Below, piece after piece: positions 19,957 to 31,846 of a stretch of DNA of 64,000 nucleotides; the stretch's first letter is position 1, and every line of letters starts with the position of its first letter. Origin of the DNA: Impatiens glandulifera. Taxonomy: Eukaryota; Streptophyta; Magnoliopsida; Ericales; Balsaminaceae. The notes beneath the pieces are model-generated. The model saw only the letters and a list, made by a program, of their open reading frames with translations, made no database searches and had not been told where the DNA came from. The stretch covers positions 11,678,221 through 11,742,220 of the forward strand of contig NC_061869.1 of NCBI RefSeq assembly GCF_907164915.1. Direction: 5' to 3'. The position numbers and the translations under genes are program-made.

Positions 19957-22230
19957 ATGATAGAAACCAAACAACAAGTTGAGATGGATGCCCTTAAGCC
20001 TCATCGAAGCCTTGATGCAACAGTCAACTTTTATGCAATCTTCTCTACAACAAAAACATTGCTGAATTGAATAACAATATGAACATAAGGTTCAATGTCA
20101 CAGAAGACAGATTGACATTCATAGAAGGAGAGTCTCTTCTTGGCAAAGAAGCCTTGATGTTGTTCACCGTGGCTCTCCCCACGAAAGGCCCTTCCATTAG
20201 CACAAATAGTATGTTCCTCCAACCCGCTCACCAAGGTTAATTTCCCTCAGTTCAATGGAACAGATGTGGAGGGTTGACTTATATTTGCTGAGCAATTCTT
20301 TAGGGTGCACAAGAATACTGATATAACTAAATTTGACATTGCTTCCATCCACTTTACTAGTGATGCTAGAATGTGGTATGTGTCATATCTTCAGCAACGC
20401 AATCATAAAAAATCTATGACATGAGACGTATTCTAGAGAGACATCTTGTTGCAGTTTAGGCCTTTCATACATGACACCCCCATGAGGTAGTTGATGCACC
20501 TGAAATATGTCATGTCAGTTTTGTCCAAGAATACAATCTCGGATACATGATAATTTCCAAAAAAGCTATATAGTATGCCAATGTAATATATTATAGACTA
20601 CTACATGTTGGATTGAGGGAGTAAATCACAAATGTGATCAGGTTGCAGTTTCTCGGTCCTTAAATGTAGCCATGTTGATGGCCAAAGTCTAAGAAGCGAC
20701 GTACAAGTCATTGTTGAGCAAAGGGCATTTGTACATCGCTAAACCATCATTGTTACCAAGCTAGCTAATGTTAAAATGACCTGGCCAAGCACCAACTAGA
20801 CCACCGACCTCAAGCTAAGTCCGACATATGCACTTCTTCTAGCATAAATTAGGGCCGCATGAAGCAAATAGACCCGACTGTAATGGATGAAAAGAGGAGG
20901 AAAGGCCTATGTTATACTTGCAATGAAAAGTGGGAGCCCAACCATATGTGTAAATTAAAGTTATTCATGGTCTCGGCTAATGACCAAGAAGACTTACCAG
21001 GTTTCTAAAAGCCACCCTAAACTCAGTTCTTGATAATCATCTTCTTTTGTAGTCTTATAAAGTGGAAGAGTTTTTTATTTCTTACATGCATTGACCAATT
21101 CTAATAATTTTCAAACACTTTAAATCATCAACATGATTGAGAACTTTCTGGTGGTGATCCTGATTGATACAGGCAACGCCCATAACTTCATAAATAGAAG
21201 GATTATGAAGAAAATAAGCCAACCCCATTTGTTGTCAGTTCGAGTGATAGATTGTTCCAACACATTCTAATCTAGCATTTGCCAAGACTTGAAATGGTCA
21301 ATGGAGGGAAAGAATTGACAAATAGATATGTAGGTGCTTACCATGACATGGTACGATATTGTGATGGGCGTCGATTGGTTGATTACTTTAGGCCCTTCAT
21401 CCTGGAATTTTGAAAATTTAACCCTCTTTGTCTTGCAGGGTATACCTCATGCACAAATCAACCTCATATAAGAAAACTAGTTGAAGAAGTTATTAAAAAA
21501 GACAGTTTTGCAACCAATTTGTTTCACTTAACACAATGGCATTAGAAGATGTTTTCTAAGGATCTCCAGTGACGCTCGAAAACTTCAACACTCTATTTCA
21601 ACAACCCGAAGATTTACCACCAGTTATAGAACAACATCATCGAATTAAACTAAAGGAAGGCACACAAGTTGTGTTCTTGTGTTTATACTAGTACCCTGCC
21701 CTAAAAAAAACGAAAATTGAGCAATAAGTCAATGATATGCTAGACATCAGAATAATTAGAAGGATCTACAGCTATTTTGTTGCGCTTGTGGTACTGGTCC
21801 GGAAAAAAGAACTTCCCCTAGATTTTCGATAACATCCTAGTGGATAGTCTAAGTTGGAATGAGTTCTTCTACCTACACCAAATAATGGCAACATTGCAAC
21901 AACAAAGGTCAGTACTCAACAAAAGAAAATGTACCTTATAGTACAAACAAATTTCTTACACGGGCCATATATTCATTGAAAATGGAGTGACTACTAACCC
22001 GAAAACACTGGAGGCAATGAGGACATGGTTGGTTCCGCAATAAGTAAATCAATTGAAAGGATGTTATTGAGGGTTTATAAGGATTGAAGTTCCATAGCCT
22101 GACCCCTTACTACCCCGTTGAAAATAACTCAGAACTACATTAAACAGTTGAAGAACAACAAGAGAAAAAAGTTTCCTTTACAAATTGAAGGTTGGACATT
22201 GGAGGCAGACTAGACTAGGGTCTCTTCATC
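19957..22230 (+). pseudogene. gypsy gag-pol remnant, copy 1
   Basis: An ATG at 19957 follows the primer site. Gag (retrotrans_gag type) is seen in pieces: FRVHKNTDITKFDIASIHFT, then ARMWYVSYLQ. A zinc knuckle follows (CYTCNEKWEPNHMCKLKLF, about 20910-20960), then the protease with VVILIDTGNAHNFINRRIM (D-T-G). RT starts with a segment like PPVIEQHHRIKLKEGT, and the RT end has ISYTGHIFIENGVTTNPKTL. Stops and frameshifts are frequent, for example ATGAGGTAG at about 20481. Gag-pol would encode capsid and replication enzymes; this copy cannot. Confidence 0.8.
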
Positions 22231-22261
22231 GAGGAAGACGAATATTTGAAAGGGGAGAAAA

Positions 22262-22545
22262 TGCTATAATCTTGGAAAATTAGGGTTGGGTTGATTATTC
22301 CCTCTTTGAGCAGTTATAAGTACATACTTTTGTGGATTTGGCTTATATATAAACTGAAATCACTCCCAATTACATATATAAATAAATTGTAAAAAGTTTG
22401 GCTTTCTATATTTCAATTTTCTTTTGTCATCTTCCATTCTCATACTTTTAGACATACATACTGGTATTATTTTTTTCTCATATATGTTCCGTCTTCTTTT
22501 TCTGAAAACCTTGATTTATGGTTCTCTTAACTTTTCCACTACCCC
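22262..22545 (+). repeat. 3' LTR of gypsy relic, copy 1
   Basis: Starts TGCTATAATCTTGG directly after the polypurine tract and runs to about the 'gatttatggttctcttaac' block that also ends the 5' LTR. The very end is not clear, and the last ~60 bp of the 5' LTR seem to be missing here. Matches 33062-33370 and 58753-59030. Confidence 0.7.
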
Positions 22546-22930
22546 TTATACAACATATTGTTCTCAAATAGACCACTAACACATTAAGAAAGAGTCTTTT
22601 GAGTTTGTTATTATTGAACAATAAGCTCAGGGACAACAAACTCCAAACTTAATTCGAAAAATGTGAGATTGGGTATTCTTGATTTCTAAACCAATACAAC
22701 AAATTAATTCAATGATAGGTTCCTAAATCATGTGCCAAAGCTTTTACCAATATCAATTTCAAAGAATAGACGACCAACCAATAAAATTCAAAGAAAAATA
22801 AAAACTTCAAACTTTAATTAAGAATTGAGTTACAATCGAAGTAAAGCTTACAACATCCTCAATGTAATTTGTAACAAATCTAGGAAATCAATTAAAAAAA
22901 ATTGTAAGTCAAAGTGTTATGGTCCTCTTA

Positions 22931-23255
22931 TTAGTGGAGAAGAGTTAAAAGAAAGAGGCCACTGGTGATCCGCATGCCTCTTTCATCTAGGGCTCTAATC
23001 TCTTCACGCGGACGGTTCAGATTGAAATCTAAGTGTTTTCCATTCAATGTTTGGTGATCCGGTACATGAAAGGCTAGCTTGGTGATCCTGGTAACCTCCA
23101 TCCGACGGTTCTCTATCTTCCCAAATTGATGGTCTAGATGGGCACATTGGTAATCCAGGTGCAATGCTATGCTGACTCCTGGTTGGCTGGTACTTGGTGA
23201 TCTTGGTGACTCCCATCCAACGCTCCAAGTTGTTCCTCATCCGAGGATCACACAA
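22931..23255 (-). other. conserved GC-richer block with overlapping short frames
   Basis: The only non-AT-rich part of W. Minus-strand frames of 77 codons (23164-22931, MHLDYQCAHLDHQF...) and 83 codons (23255-23004) are preserved in all three copies (33765-34089 and 59385-59709) with one or two amino-acid changes. At the DNA level the block is an internal degenerate repeat around 'ttggtgatcctggtaacctc' and 'ttggtgatcttggtgactcc'. I recognise no protein family. Preservation may simply reflect recent duplication, so coding is unproven. It lies about 80 bp upstream of the promoter-like start of the next relic, on the opposite strand. Confidence 0.35.
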
Positions 23256-23319
23256 TCTACATCAGCAATCCAGGTGCCTTCCCTTGAAGCTTCCCATTGG
23301 TTGATCTTCTTTTTCTTTT

Positions 23320-24080
23320 CTTTTTTGATGTGAGTTGGTTTAATTTAGACGTCTCAATTAAACATATATAATTAAACTTCAATTATTTCTATTGTATATA
23401 TATTAAATCAAGAACCTCATTTCTTTTGTACCCTAATTTTAAACATAATTACTCGTCACCGCCGCCACAAAGAAAGTAGGATTTTGATACAAAGAGATTA
23501 TTCAACAGTGATTACGAGACAATGAATCACATGGTTAGAATCGCCTTGTACTAGTTAATTAATTTATGTTTGTTATTTTATTGTCTAACTTTTCTCTTTT
23601 CTCCGATATCTTCAGTCGTGTATGTTCTCAATGGATGATGTAATTAACGTCATGGAGTCACATGGTTTGGCGATGTCTCTTGTTCAAAAAAGAGTGAACC
23701 AACTTCTAGCTGTGGTACCTTCTTAGTTTAAAAAATATAAAGAAAAAAATATTTCAAAAAATATTTTGTTGATTGAGGTTAACATAATATATATATATAT
23801 ATATATTTCTTTTAGGAAAAGAAGATGATGCTTTATGGAGAAACATTAGTTCTCAAAGAAGATCTTATGGCTAGTTGCAAGAGTCTGAGTTTGGTGGGAA
23901 GTTGGTGATAAGTTATCTTCTTTTAGTGAGGTTCGATGTTTTGAGGAAATACTAATCTATTTTATATTTCTTTATATATTCTAATATCATATTTGTCTTT
24001 TGAATTAAACAGGAGGAAAATAACAACCTTCAAATTCAAGAAGTTAGAAAAATGTCACGTAACAAGAACAATAAAAGTAT
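23320..24080 (+). pseudogene. gene relic related to the methyltransferase-like relics, copy W1
   Basis: Shares with 15520-15904 the upstream block 'ggtttaatttagacgtctca', a 'gtaccctaatttta' leader and a gcc-rich patch. It then has an exon-like piece, 23616-23709, after 'tttctccgatatcttcag' reading SMDDVINVMESHGLAMSLV and ending KRVNQLL (compare SWMEVDIDVMESLSF...KRVNQL). The donor after it is CT instead of GT. A second piece from 23816 reads GKEDDALWRNISSQRRSYG then stop. The later BAH-like and DIFAGCGGLS exons are missing. It is therefore a diverged 5' piece of the same gene family, inactive. Confidence 0.5.
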
Positions 24081-25840
24081 TAGGTTTTGGAGTTTGTATC
24101 TTATTGGCATTTATATTGTAGTTCTTAATGAGTTTAGAAATAATAATTATTGTTTAATCCTTATAATTTTTTTATATTCTTCTAATATAAATTTTGTAAC
24201 TTAGAGTTACTAGAATTATTATTCTATAAAATGGAAAAAAACAATTCTTTGTATTTTAAATGTGTCATTATTTTTGCTGAGAATATCTAAAATGGACCAT
24301 TATTTTTTCTTAAGTTTCATACCAAACAACTCAAAATCAGTCAAAATTGGAAGTTATCCAATTAGCTAGGCATAAAGAAAATGAGGAAATTTGTAAATTT
24401 TAATATTAACTAGTATGACATTCTTTCTTTTTCAGGATTAAATTACATTAATATTGTAATAATTTGGAAGATTGTGAATATATATTGAATTAATTACACA
24501 ATTTTAACAGTATTTAAGTTACAAACAAAAATCCTAAAAAATAATAATTTCAATGTATATTGACCATTGTCCTAAAATTTATATATCAACTTATTTACTA
24601 TAAGTCAGTCACTAGAAATATTGTCATGGTCAAATTTTATCTCTCTATTATTATTGTAACAGTTTGATCTAAATCCAAAGTAAAAATTATAATGCATATT
24701 TGGTGACATATAATTTCCTAAACTCTATGTTTTATTCAAACATTGTTAAAGAACTATTTTGATCGACGCTAATAATTTATCTCCAATTTATAATTTTTAA
24801 TGATTTTGAGTCAATAGTTTATTAAAGTAATATTAAAAAAAATAAAAAAAAAAATATTGTTGTATGATCTAGTTGCACAAGAATAAATTTTAAAATTAAT
24901 TTGTAATCGATATAATATCAATTAAATATCAAATTAATTGTTAAAGAATAACTGGACAAATTTATATAAAATCTAGCTTTCAAATAAATAACTAAATAAA
25001 ATTTTAAAATATTTGTTTGAAATTAATAATTTATGTTTTATTTTTCTAGTGTTGGAAAAAAAAAAATCGGCCTAAGCCAATTAATCCACACGTTTCTCCT
25101 TTTTTTTTTCTTTTTCCTCCAAAATCATATTATATTTTGTCTTGAATAACATTAAATATAAAAAAATACAATTTTATAATGAAATAAAATAAAATAAAAT
25201 ATACGATGAAACGAATTTCTGAGGCATTTGACAAACACATATTTCTTATAACAAGGCAATCGTCTCGTTTATTCTTAAACATGTCATAAATGGCTGTCTC
25301 CTAAAATAAATCGAATATAGTAATGATTCTACATTACACATCAAAATTATCTACTTTAACTATTAACAAGTTGAAAGTGTAAAAAAGAATGTAATAGATG
25401 ATGTGATAGTTGGAGAAATTAATAAATAATAATTAATATATATTACTGAAAATTAAATCTTCAAATAAAATTAACCATACAAGAGATAATGCAGCAGTTG
25501 TGAAATTAATAAATAATGAGTAATATTAACAATAAATATTACTTATTAATTTATAAATAACTAATTAGGATTAATATTTTCATTGCCTATATTGATTTGC
25601 TGACATACAATGTTACAATCTGCCTATTCTTCATATTGATATGTTAATTAATTTTGAATTTTTATATCAATACATATAAAATAGAAGAAATACAATTGAT
25701 TATTAAATTAAACAAAGAAGAATTTTCTTGTTTGTTCCGAGGCCTATGAAAATCATAGTTCCCTTAAAACAATTTGACTATCTCCCGTTTGTGTTTGAGA
25801 GTTTCGTCGGTGGTTATTTCCTAAGGTACAACAAACATGC
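24081..25840. other. segment W tail, no gene seen
   Basis: AT-rich, near-identical to 34950-36720. The block to about 25440 also matches 60570-61969. No conserved frame. Confidence 0.6.
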
Positions 25841-27118
25841 AATGGTTGTAGTTAATAAATAGTTTATTAATCACGACGTTATCATTAAGTCGTCCTTAAT
25901 AATTGTCCACTAAACAATTCCAGATCATTGATGATTAAAAACGTCATTATCATAAAGCCATGATTAATAAACTACCACGACTTTAAGATAACGCGGTCCT
26001 TAATAATCATTCACTGACAAATTCCATATTATTGATTTTTAAGGACAGTGTTATCATAAAGCTATGGTTAATAAATAGTTTATTAACCACTGTTTTATCT
26101 TTAACGCCGTCCTTAATAATCAATATTCAGACTATTAACGACCCACCGACAAATGTCGTCACTGATAATTTTTTCCAAATCATTTTTGAGGCCTATAAAA
26201 AGATTGCTTTTGTTTCTCTCCATAAGGATTTTTGAGATAGATTCTCCTAAACTACCGATTTCCTTCAAACCAATCTACTATCCATGTTCATTTGAGATAT
26301 TATTCAATTTGTTAAAAGGAAATTGAAGATATCTAAGAACGAACACGGTTACATATTGTTTAGAAACTCATTGGTTAAAGATCACAAGGAGTTTGTTGAA
26401 AACCACCTCTAAGTAGCTAGACAATTTGAGAGAATGTGGTGTTACACGTTTGGAGATTGATTTTTTTTTGTAAAACACATAATTAACAAGATAATATTTC
26501 CTTAATCAAACATTATTAACCACAGCATTAGGTAATGCCGTGATTAATATGTACACATTAACCAAGACATTATGTAATGCCGTGCTTAATATGTTTACAT
26601 CAAAGCACATTAACCACGACGTTAGCTAAAGCCGTGGTTATTGTGTTTAGTTATTAACCATGGTTTTACCCTAAGGTCGTGGTTAATAATGTGAACCTAC
26701 TGGAAATCGAAATGTTTTTTTGGTTCACATTATTAACCACAACGTTAGGGTAAAATCGTAGTTATTGTGTTTATTTATTAACCACGGTTTTACCCTAACG
26801 CCCTGGTTAATAATGTGCACCTACTAGAAATTGAAATGTTTTCTTGGTTCATATTATTAACCACGATGTTAGGGTAAAGTTGTGGTTAATAATGATTCAT
26901 TATTAACCACGGCTTTACCACCCTAACATCGTGGTTAATAATGTGAACCTACTAGAAAACGAAATGTTTTCTTGGTTCACATTATTAACCACGACGTTAG
27001 GTAAATTCGTGGTTAATGTGTATTTTATTAACCATAATTTTCCTCCTAAAGCCGACGTTAATGATTATTAACGTCGACAAACGATAATGTCGGCGTTACT
27101 TGTTTTAAATATAAAATC

Positions 27119-27331
27119 GTGTCTTCTTCTTTCCCTCTTCCCCGATTCCTTCTTCCGCTAATTCCCCAAATCCCTCTTCCACCAAATCCTCCGTCGTTCA
27201 CTCCTTCTTTCCCTGATGACGCCGTCGTCATTAAAGTCGCCCGCCATCCTTCTTTTTTCCCTGATAACGTCGTCGCCTTAAGCCACCCCTGCCGGACCAC
27301 CTCCCCTGCCGCCAAGAAATATTTGATTTAG
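27119..27331 (+). other. short proline-rich open frame, unknown
   Basis: 70 codons beginning MSSSFPLPRFLLPLIPQIPL, preserved in unit 2 (38787-38993) with substitutions. It follows a TATA-like stretch by ~10-20 bp. It may be leader or first exon of a gene inside the CACTA-derived DNA. CT-rich leaders easily produce such frames, so the coding claim is weak. The minus-strand frame over the same bases (27315-27058) is judged accidental. Confidence 0.3.
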
Positions 27332-27399
27332 ATTAATAATTTAGATATTTAATTTAGGTTAATAGTTTAGATTAGTGAGGTAGGTTTGATAAGTTATAT

Positions 27400-27436
<37 letters not shown>

Positions 27437-27669
27437 TGATTTATTGATAGATTTAGGTTTCTTGATTTAGGCTGGTTTGATTTATTGATAGATTTAGGTT
27501 TTTATTATTGAATGATTTAGGTCGTTTGATTTTGGTTAATTAATTTAGGTTGTTTGATTTTGGTTGATTAATTTAGTTTGATTGATTTTGGTTGTTTGAT
27601 TTTGGCTGATTGATTTATGTTGTTTTATATAGGTTTAGTTTGGTGAGTTTGGATATTTGATTTAGGTTT

Positions 27670-28430
27670 TTATTATCGAATGATTTATGTCTTTGACGGA
27701 GTCCAATCATGGAAACTGGATGAAGATGAGTCAAATATCTACATTCAAGAAAAAAGGGTAAGAAGATCAAGTCTTTATTTTTCAATAGTTCTATGAATAA
27801 CTTTACTTATTGTGTTGTATATATCTTTGTTGCTGAAACTGTGTTACAGTAACTGTATTATTCTTAAAAACAATATGACTGGACTTTAAAGTTCTTATAG
27901 TTTTAGTGAGCAATGTTTCGGAAAAAAAACATAGAATTGTTATAAAATGTTTTAAATTACTAGGTTGTTATCTTGTAATTGTTAATATATCTTAGGGACT
28001 CTATGAAGACTTTGAAGTGATAGCCTTCAATTTCCCTGTGAATCTCTTCGGCCTCTTTCCCAGCTGCAACCACCACCACAACAACCAGCTGCATGGATAG
28101 AAAATGTACGTTGATTTCTCGTCTTTTCTCTAAAAATATTTACTTAGAAAATTGAAGTTTACTAATGTGGTGTTAGAACAGATACATTTTTGTTAATTGA
28201 TGCAGATGGAATTGGGAAATTGGTCTTGTCCCTATGGAAAAACATAAAACTAATAGGTTGATAAGACGTGAGAGAGACAAAGAAGACGATCGATGATGAT
28301 GCTCCACCTACAAAAGAATCAAACAAGATAATCACTAAACACAAGCCAAGAGTGATAGAACCATTGTCCAAGAAGGAGGAAGAAAGCCATTTAACTAGAA
28401 CAACAAAAGAGGAAGTTCACTTCAAATGGG
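27670..28430 (+). other. exon-like pieces of an unidentified gene
   Basis: 27684-27740 (FDGVQSWKLDEDESNIYIQ, then 'gggtaag'), about 28018-28107 (a proline/glutamine-rich piece, QLQPPPQQPAAWIEN in one frame) and 28290-28436 (DDAPPTKESNKIITKHKPRV to a stop). The last two pieces are missing from unit 2 through a deletion. No family recognised. Confidence 0.3.
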
Positions 28431-28436
28431 ACTAAG

Positions 28437-28944
28437 GCTGTCAAAATCGAGAGTTTGCGTAAAATCGTTAAACAATTGTAAACTCGTAAAATCTATAGTT
28501 TAGATCAAATCGTAAGAATTTAATTTTAGAAAATAATAGTTATATATTATTATTATTATTATTTATATATAATTAAGTATTTTATACCTAACCAATTTTA
28601 AAATTTTATATATTTAAATATAATATTAATTAAAAAATAATAATAAGTAAATAATACTATAAAAAATATATTAAAAAAATTAATTATATTAATTAATTTA
28701 TAAAAATAAATAATAAATTTATTTTTTAATTTTTAAATATAAATATGTTTTTTAAACGTAAAATCGTATAAAATCATAAAATCGAAATTATTTATAAACT
28801 CGTAAAATCGTAAAATCTTATTATCGTAAGTTTAAAATTGTAAGAGTTTACCTATTTAAGAGTTACTTAAAATCAGACTCGTTAACCTCATGTAAAATCG
28901 TAAAAACCGTAAGATTTTAAGAGTCAACTCGAGATTTTGACAGC
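28437..28944. mobile_element. small inverted-repeat element (MITE-like), ~508 bp
   Basis: Starts GCTGTCAAAATCGAGAG and ends CTCGAGATTTTGACAGC, an imperfect inverted pair. Inside are many copies of 'gtaaaatcgta' and an AT-rich core, with no coding capacity. Target duplications are not obvious (flanks 'actaag' and 'attgaa'). Unit 2 retains only the right ~100 bp (39637-39739). Confidence 0.65.
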
Positions 28945-28959
28945 ATTGAACGGGACACA

Positions 28960-30795
28960 AACAAAAGGAAATAGGTCACTGCGGAAAACACCAAACACTA
29001 GTTTAACAACAAAATTCTAATGGAAGAGTGTTTAACAACAAGAGAAAGTACCTAATTATAATCAACTCATTCCTTCTGAGCGTAGCTTTTAACTACCAAT
29101 TTTTCCTTATAACGAACATCAAATATTTTGGGAAATCCTTCTTTCTTAGCAAAAATTCATTTACAACCAATAACTTTTTTCTCTTTTGGTAGATGCGTCA
29201 ACTTACATGTCTCATTCTTCTGAAGAGATTGTATCTCATCTTCCATAACACCTTTCCTTTTTCCATTTTTAGTACTTCGACTAACATCTGAAAAAGTGGA
29301 TGAAACATCATCTACAACTAGAAGTGCATAGGCCGCCATGTCAACAAACCAACCTAGTTTTTGAATAACTCATCTTGGTCTGTTCACAATAAATGATTCA
29401 CGTTGTTGTGAAGGTTCTTCTGTCGGAACCTCTTCCTCATTTGACTCTTCGTTTTTCGTTAGAGAGTCACTTGTAGTTGGGCATATCTTTATGTGCTCAA
29501 AATCCACCTGTTGCGGAGTACAATCAATCTTATCGGGTGTTACCTTATTCAACATTAAATAATCATTAAAAGTAACATCTCTACTAATAATGTTTTTCTT
29601 TGCATCCAAACACTAGAGGCGATATTCTTGAACCCCCGTAGTAAATCGCATAAAAAGAGCATTCTTTCCTCGTGAATCTAACTTTGATTCAACTAAATGA
29701 TAATATGCAGTATAACCAAAAATATGTAGAAAATCATAATCAACTACAGGTTTTCCAAACCATACCTCTAATGGAGTCTTTCCACCAAGTGTAGATGATG
29801 GTAGGCGATTTACCAAATGTTGAGCGTATGATACAACTTTTGTCCAAAATTTCCTATCTAACTCAGCGTTAAACAATATACAACGAACTTTCTCCACTAA
29901 TGTCATGTTCATACGTTCCGATACTCCATTCCGCTGTGGTGTTTTATTGACTATGAAATGTCGAACTATGCCACACTATTGGCATACCTTTTTGGAATTG
30001 ATCATTTTTGTATTCTTCACCGTTATCAGTCCGAAAAATTTTGGTCTATCTTCATGTCTCATCTTCAACTTGAGTTTTCCACTTAAGAAAAATCTCAAAC
30101 ACTTCATCTTTGTTCTTCATAGTAAATACCCATACTCTTTTCAAAAAATCATCAACAAAAGTAATAAAATAATGTCTACCTCCAAAAGATGATGTCTTGG
30201 AAGGTCCCTAGATATCTGAGTGCACATAGTCCAAAGTACACTTGGTGTTATAGATAATAGTGCCAAATTTTACTCGTCTTTGTTTTCCTTGAACACAATG
30301 TTCACAAAAATCTAATTTACAAACTTTTATATCTTTCATCAATCCTTGTTTGACAAGTGTTTACATACATTTTTCACTAGATGTCCCAATCGCATATGCC
30401 ATAGTTTTGTTGCCTCCAATTCCTTACTGCTCCCGAAAGTTGATACAACTGTTGTCCCATTAACTTTACTACTTTGATAGTAATACATATTATTACTTTT
30501 CTTGATGGCTATCAACATCACTAGTGCTCCAGAGATTACCTTAAGGATTCCATTTTCTATTTTTACATGTAGGCCTTTTGACTCCAAGACCTCCAAATAA
30601 ATGAGATTCTTTTTAATATTCGGTATGTACCGAACATCTTTGATAATTCTTGTGGATCTGTCATCATTTCTCAGCTTGGTTGAAAATATCCCTTTTATTT
30701 TACATGTATTAGTAAAATATGTAGTTCTTTGAAGTCAAATAACCACTTTCGAACTAGTGTCATATAATAAATGCAGGCTGAGTCCAATATCCACG
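28960..30795 (-). pseudogene. Ty1/copia pol fragment, minus strand, unit 1
   Basis: Read right to left: the protease start at about 30795 (WILDSACIYYM; the usual DSG/DSA box kept), gag-pre-integrase at 30596-30339 (LWHMRLGHLVKNV) and integrase C-part at 29912-29613 (LFNAELDRKFWTKVVSYAQH, HIFGYTAYYHLVESK). The linker follows (NIISRDVTFNDYLML) and then the RT start (MEDEIQSLQKNETCKLTHLP, KKVIGCK). There are no LTRs, gag, RT core or RNase H, and stops separate the pieces. The right edge abuts another copia in opposite orientation. Near-identical copy at 39750-41588. Confidence 0.85.
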
Positions 30796-31846
30796 CGTCA
30801 AGATGTAATGTTGTGTAGCTCCTCATGTACTAAGTTTATTAAATATGTGTTTGTGACCGACTTCAATCAAAATTTATTAAGTGTTGGTCAACTACTCGAA
30901 AGAGGTTTAAAGGTAATCTTTGAGAGGGAAATGAGTGCCTAATCAAAGATGCAGTTGGAGTAAATGTGTTCAAAGTCGGTATGAAAGAGAAAAGATTTGA
31001 GCTAGATCCACTAAACAAAGAGCAATTAGCCTATTCAGCTACAATATCTCAAGTTGAGAATTTCCATAAAAGGTTAGGCCATTTCCATCATAATGCAGTG
31101 CAAAATTTGTAGAAGAAAGAGTTTGTAAATGGGTTCCTTAAATTAAAAGCTAAGTTACCATAATACAAGATTTTTTATTAGTGAAGCAATCAAGACTTCC
31201 TTTCAAATAAGCAACTTGAAGAGCAACTGAGAGGTTAAAATAGATCTACGCAGACCTTGTTGGGCCTTACAAAACTCCTTCACTAAATGGGAGTAAGTAT
31301 TACATAGTTTTTATTGATGACTATAAAATGATGTTTTGGATCTATTTTCTCAAGTTCAAGTCTGAAGTTGCTGGTGTGTTTTTGAGATTCAAATAGTGAA
31401 TAGAAGATCAAAGTGGCTACAAGATTCAGGCTTTAAGGTCTGATAATGACAAGGAGTACAACTCAGAACAATTCAATTAGTTTTGTGAAGAAGTTGGGAT
31501 TCAACACAAACTGATATCCCCATACACTCCTCAACATAATGGAGTGAGTGAGAGAAAGAATCACATCATCATAAAGATGGAAAGGTGTATGCTTAATGAG
31601 AAATATTTTTCAAAGAAGTATTGGGAAGAGGCTGTAAACATTGCAGTATTTCTACTCAACAGGCTACCAATTAAGGCTGTGGAAGGAAGGACACCCTTTG
31701 AGGCATGGTAATGGTTACAAACCTTCTGTAAAAAAATCTTAAGGTGTTTGGGTGTTTTTTTTCTTATGTACAACGGATCAAGAGAGATAAGTTAGACAAA
31801 AAAAGGCGAAAGCTGAAGTACTTCGGGCTATTATTTTAGTTTTGGA
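30796..31846 (+). pseudogene. Ty1/copia integrase fragment, plus strand, unit 1
   Basis: Begins just after the protease region: KYVFVTDFNQNLLSVGQLLE (30844-30903), HKRLGHFHHNAVQ (gag-pre-integrase/zinc region), VLLGLTK-type integrase start, PYTPQHNGVSERKN (about 31520-31560) and NIAVFLLNRLPIKAVEGRTP (31637-31700). Numerous stops. It is head to head with the minus-strand copia at its left. Copy at 41589-42640. Confidence 0.82.

Larger units (their letters stand above)
19816..22545 (+). mobile_element. Ty3/gypsy retrotransposon relic, copy 1
   Basis: Plus-strand element with a truncated 5' LTR tail (from 'cttgatttatggttctc' at about 19824), a primer site, gag-pol remnants, a polypurine tract (GAAAGGGGAGAAA, 22248-22260) and a 3' LTR starting TGCTATAATC at 22262. 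About half of pol (RNase H and integrase) is missing between RT and the polypurine tract. Copy 3 (about 56365-59020) shares the same large deletion and several of the same stop codons, so the element was already dead when the region duplicated. Confidence 0.85.
22546..25840 (+). repeat. segment W, copy 1
   Basis: Occurs three times: here, 33371-36720 and 59031-61969, highly similar and in the same orientation. It contains a GC-richer block with two overlapping minus-strand frames, a small gene relic with intron-like gaps, and a long AT-rich tail. Differences are single bases and small indels. Copies 1 and 2 belong to the 10.8-kb tandem duplication; copy 3 to the larger A/B duplication. Confidence 0.9.
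25841..28430 (+). mobile_element. CACTA-derived region, copy 1 (left end missing)
   Basis: Up to 27060 the DNA is a dense mosaic of 'ttattaaccacg' type motifs in both orientations, the kind of subterminal repeat array seen in plant CACTA (En/Spm) elements. The counterpart in unit 2 begins with a CACTA-type terminus (36903) that this copy lacks. After the array comes a promoter-like 'taaatataaaatcg' (about 27108) and a short proline-rich open frame (27119-27331). A long T/G-rich intron-like stretch of 'gatttaggttg' repeats follows, then an exon-like piece FDGVQSWKLDEDESNIYIQ (27684-27740). I cannot identify the gene. Confidence 0.6.

Noticed and set aside
25841..27040. CRISPR-like regular repeats
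   Set aside because: The motifs alternate in orientation, have no constant spacer length, and lie in a plant genome next to a CACTA end.
27058..27315. 85-codon minus-strand frame, Gly-rich
   Set aside because: Antisense to a CT-rich leader and the proline-rich frame. Composition explains it, and unit 2 has lost its start.
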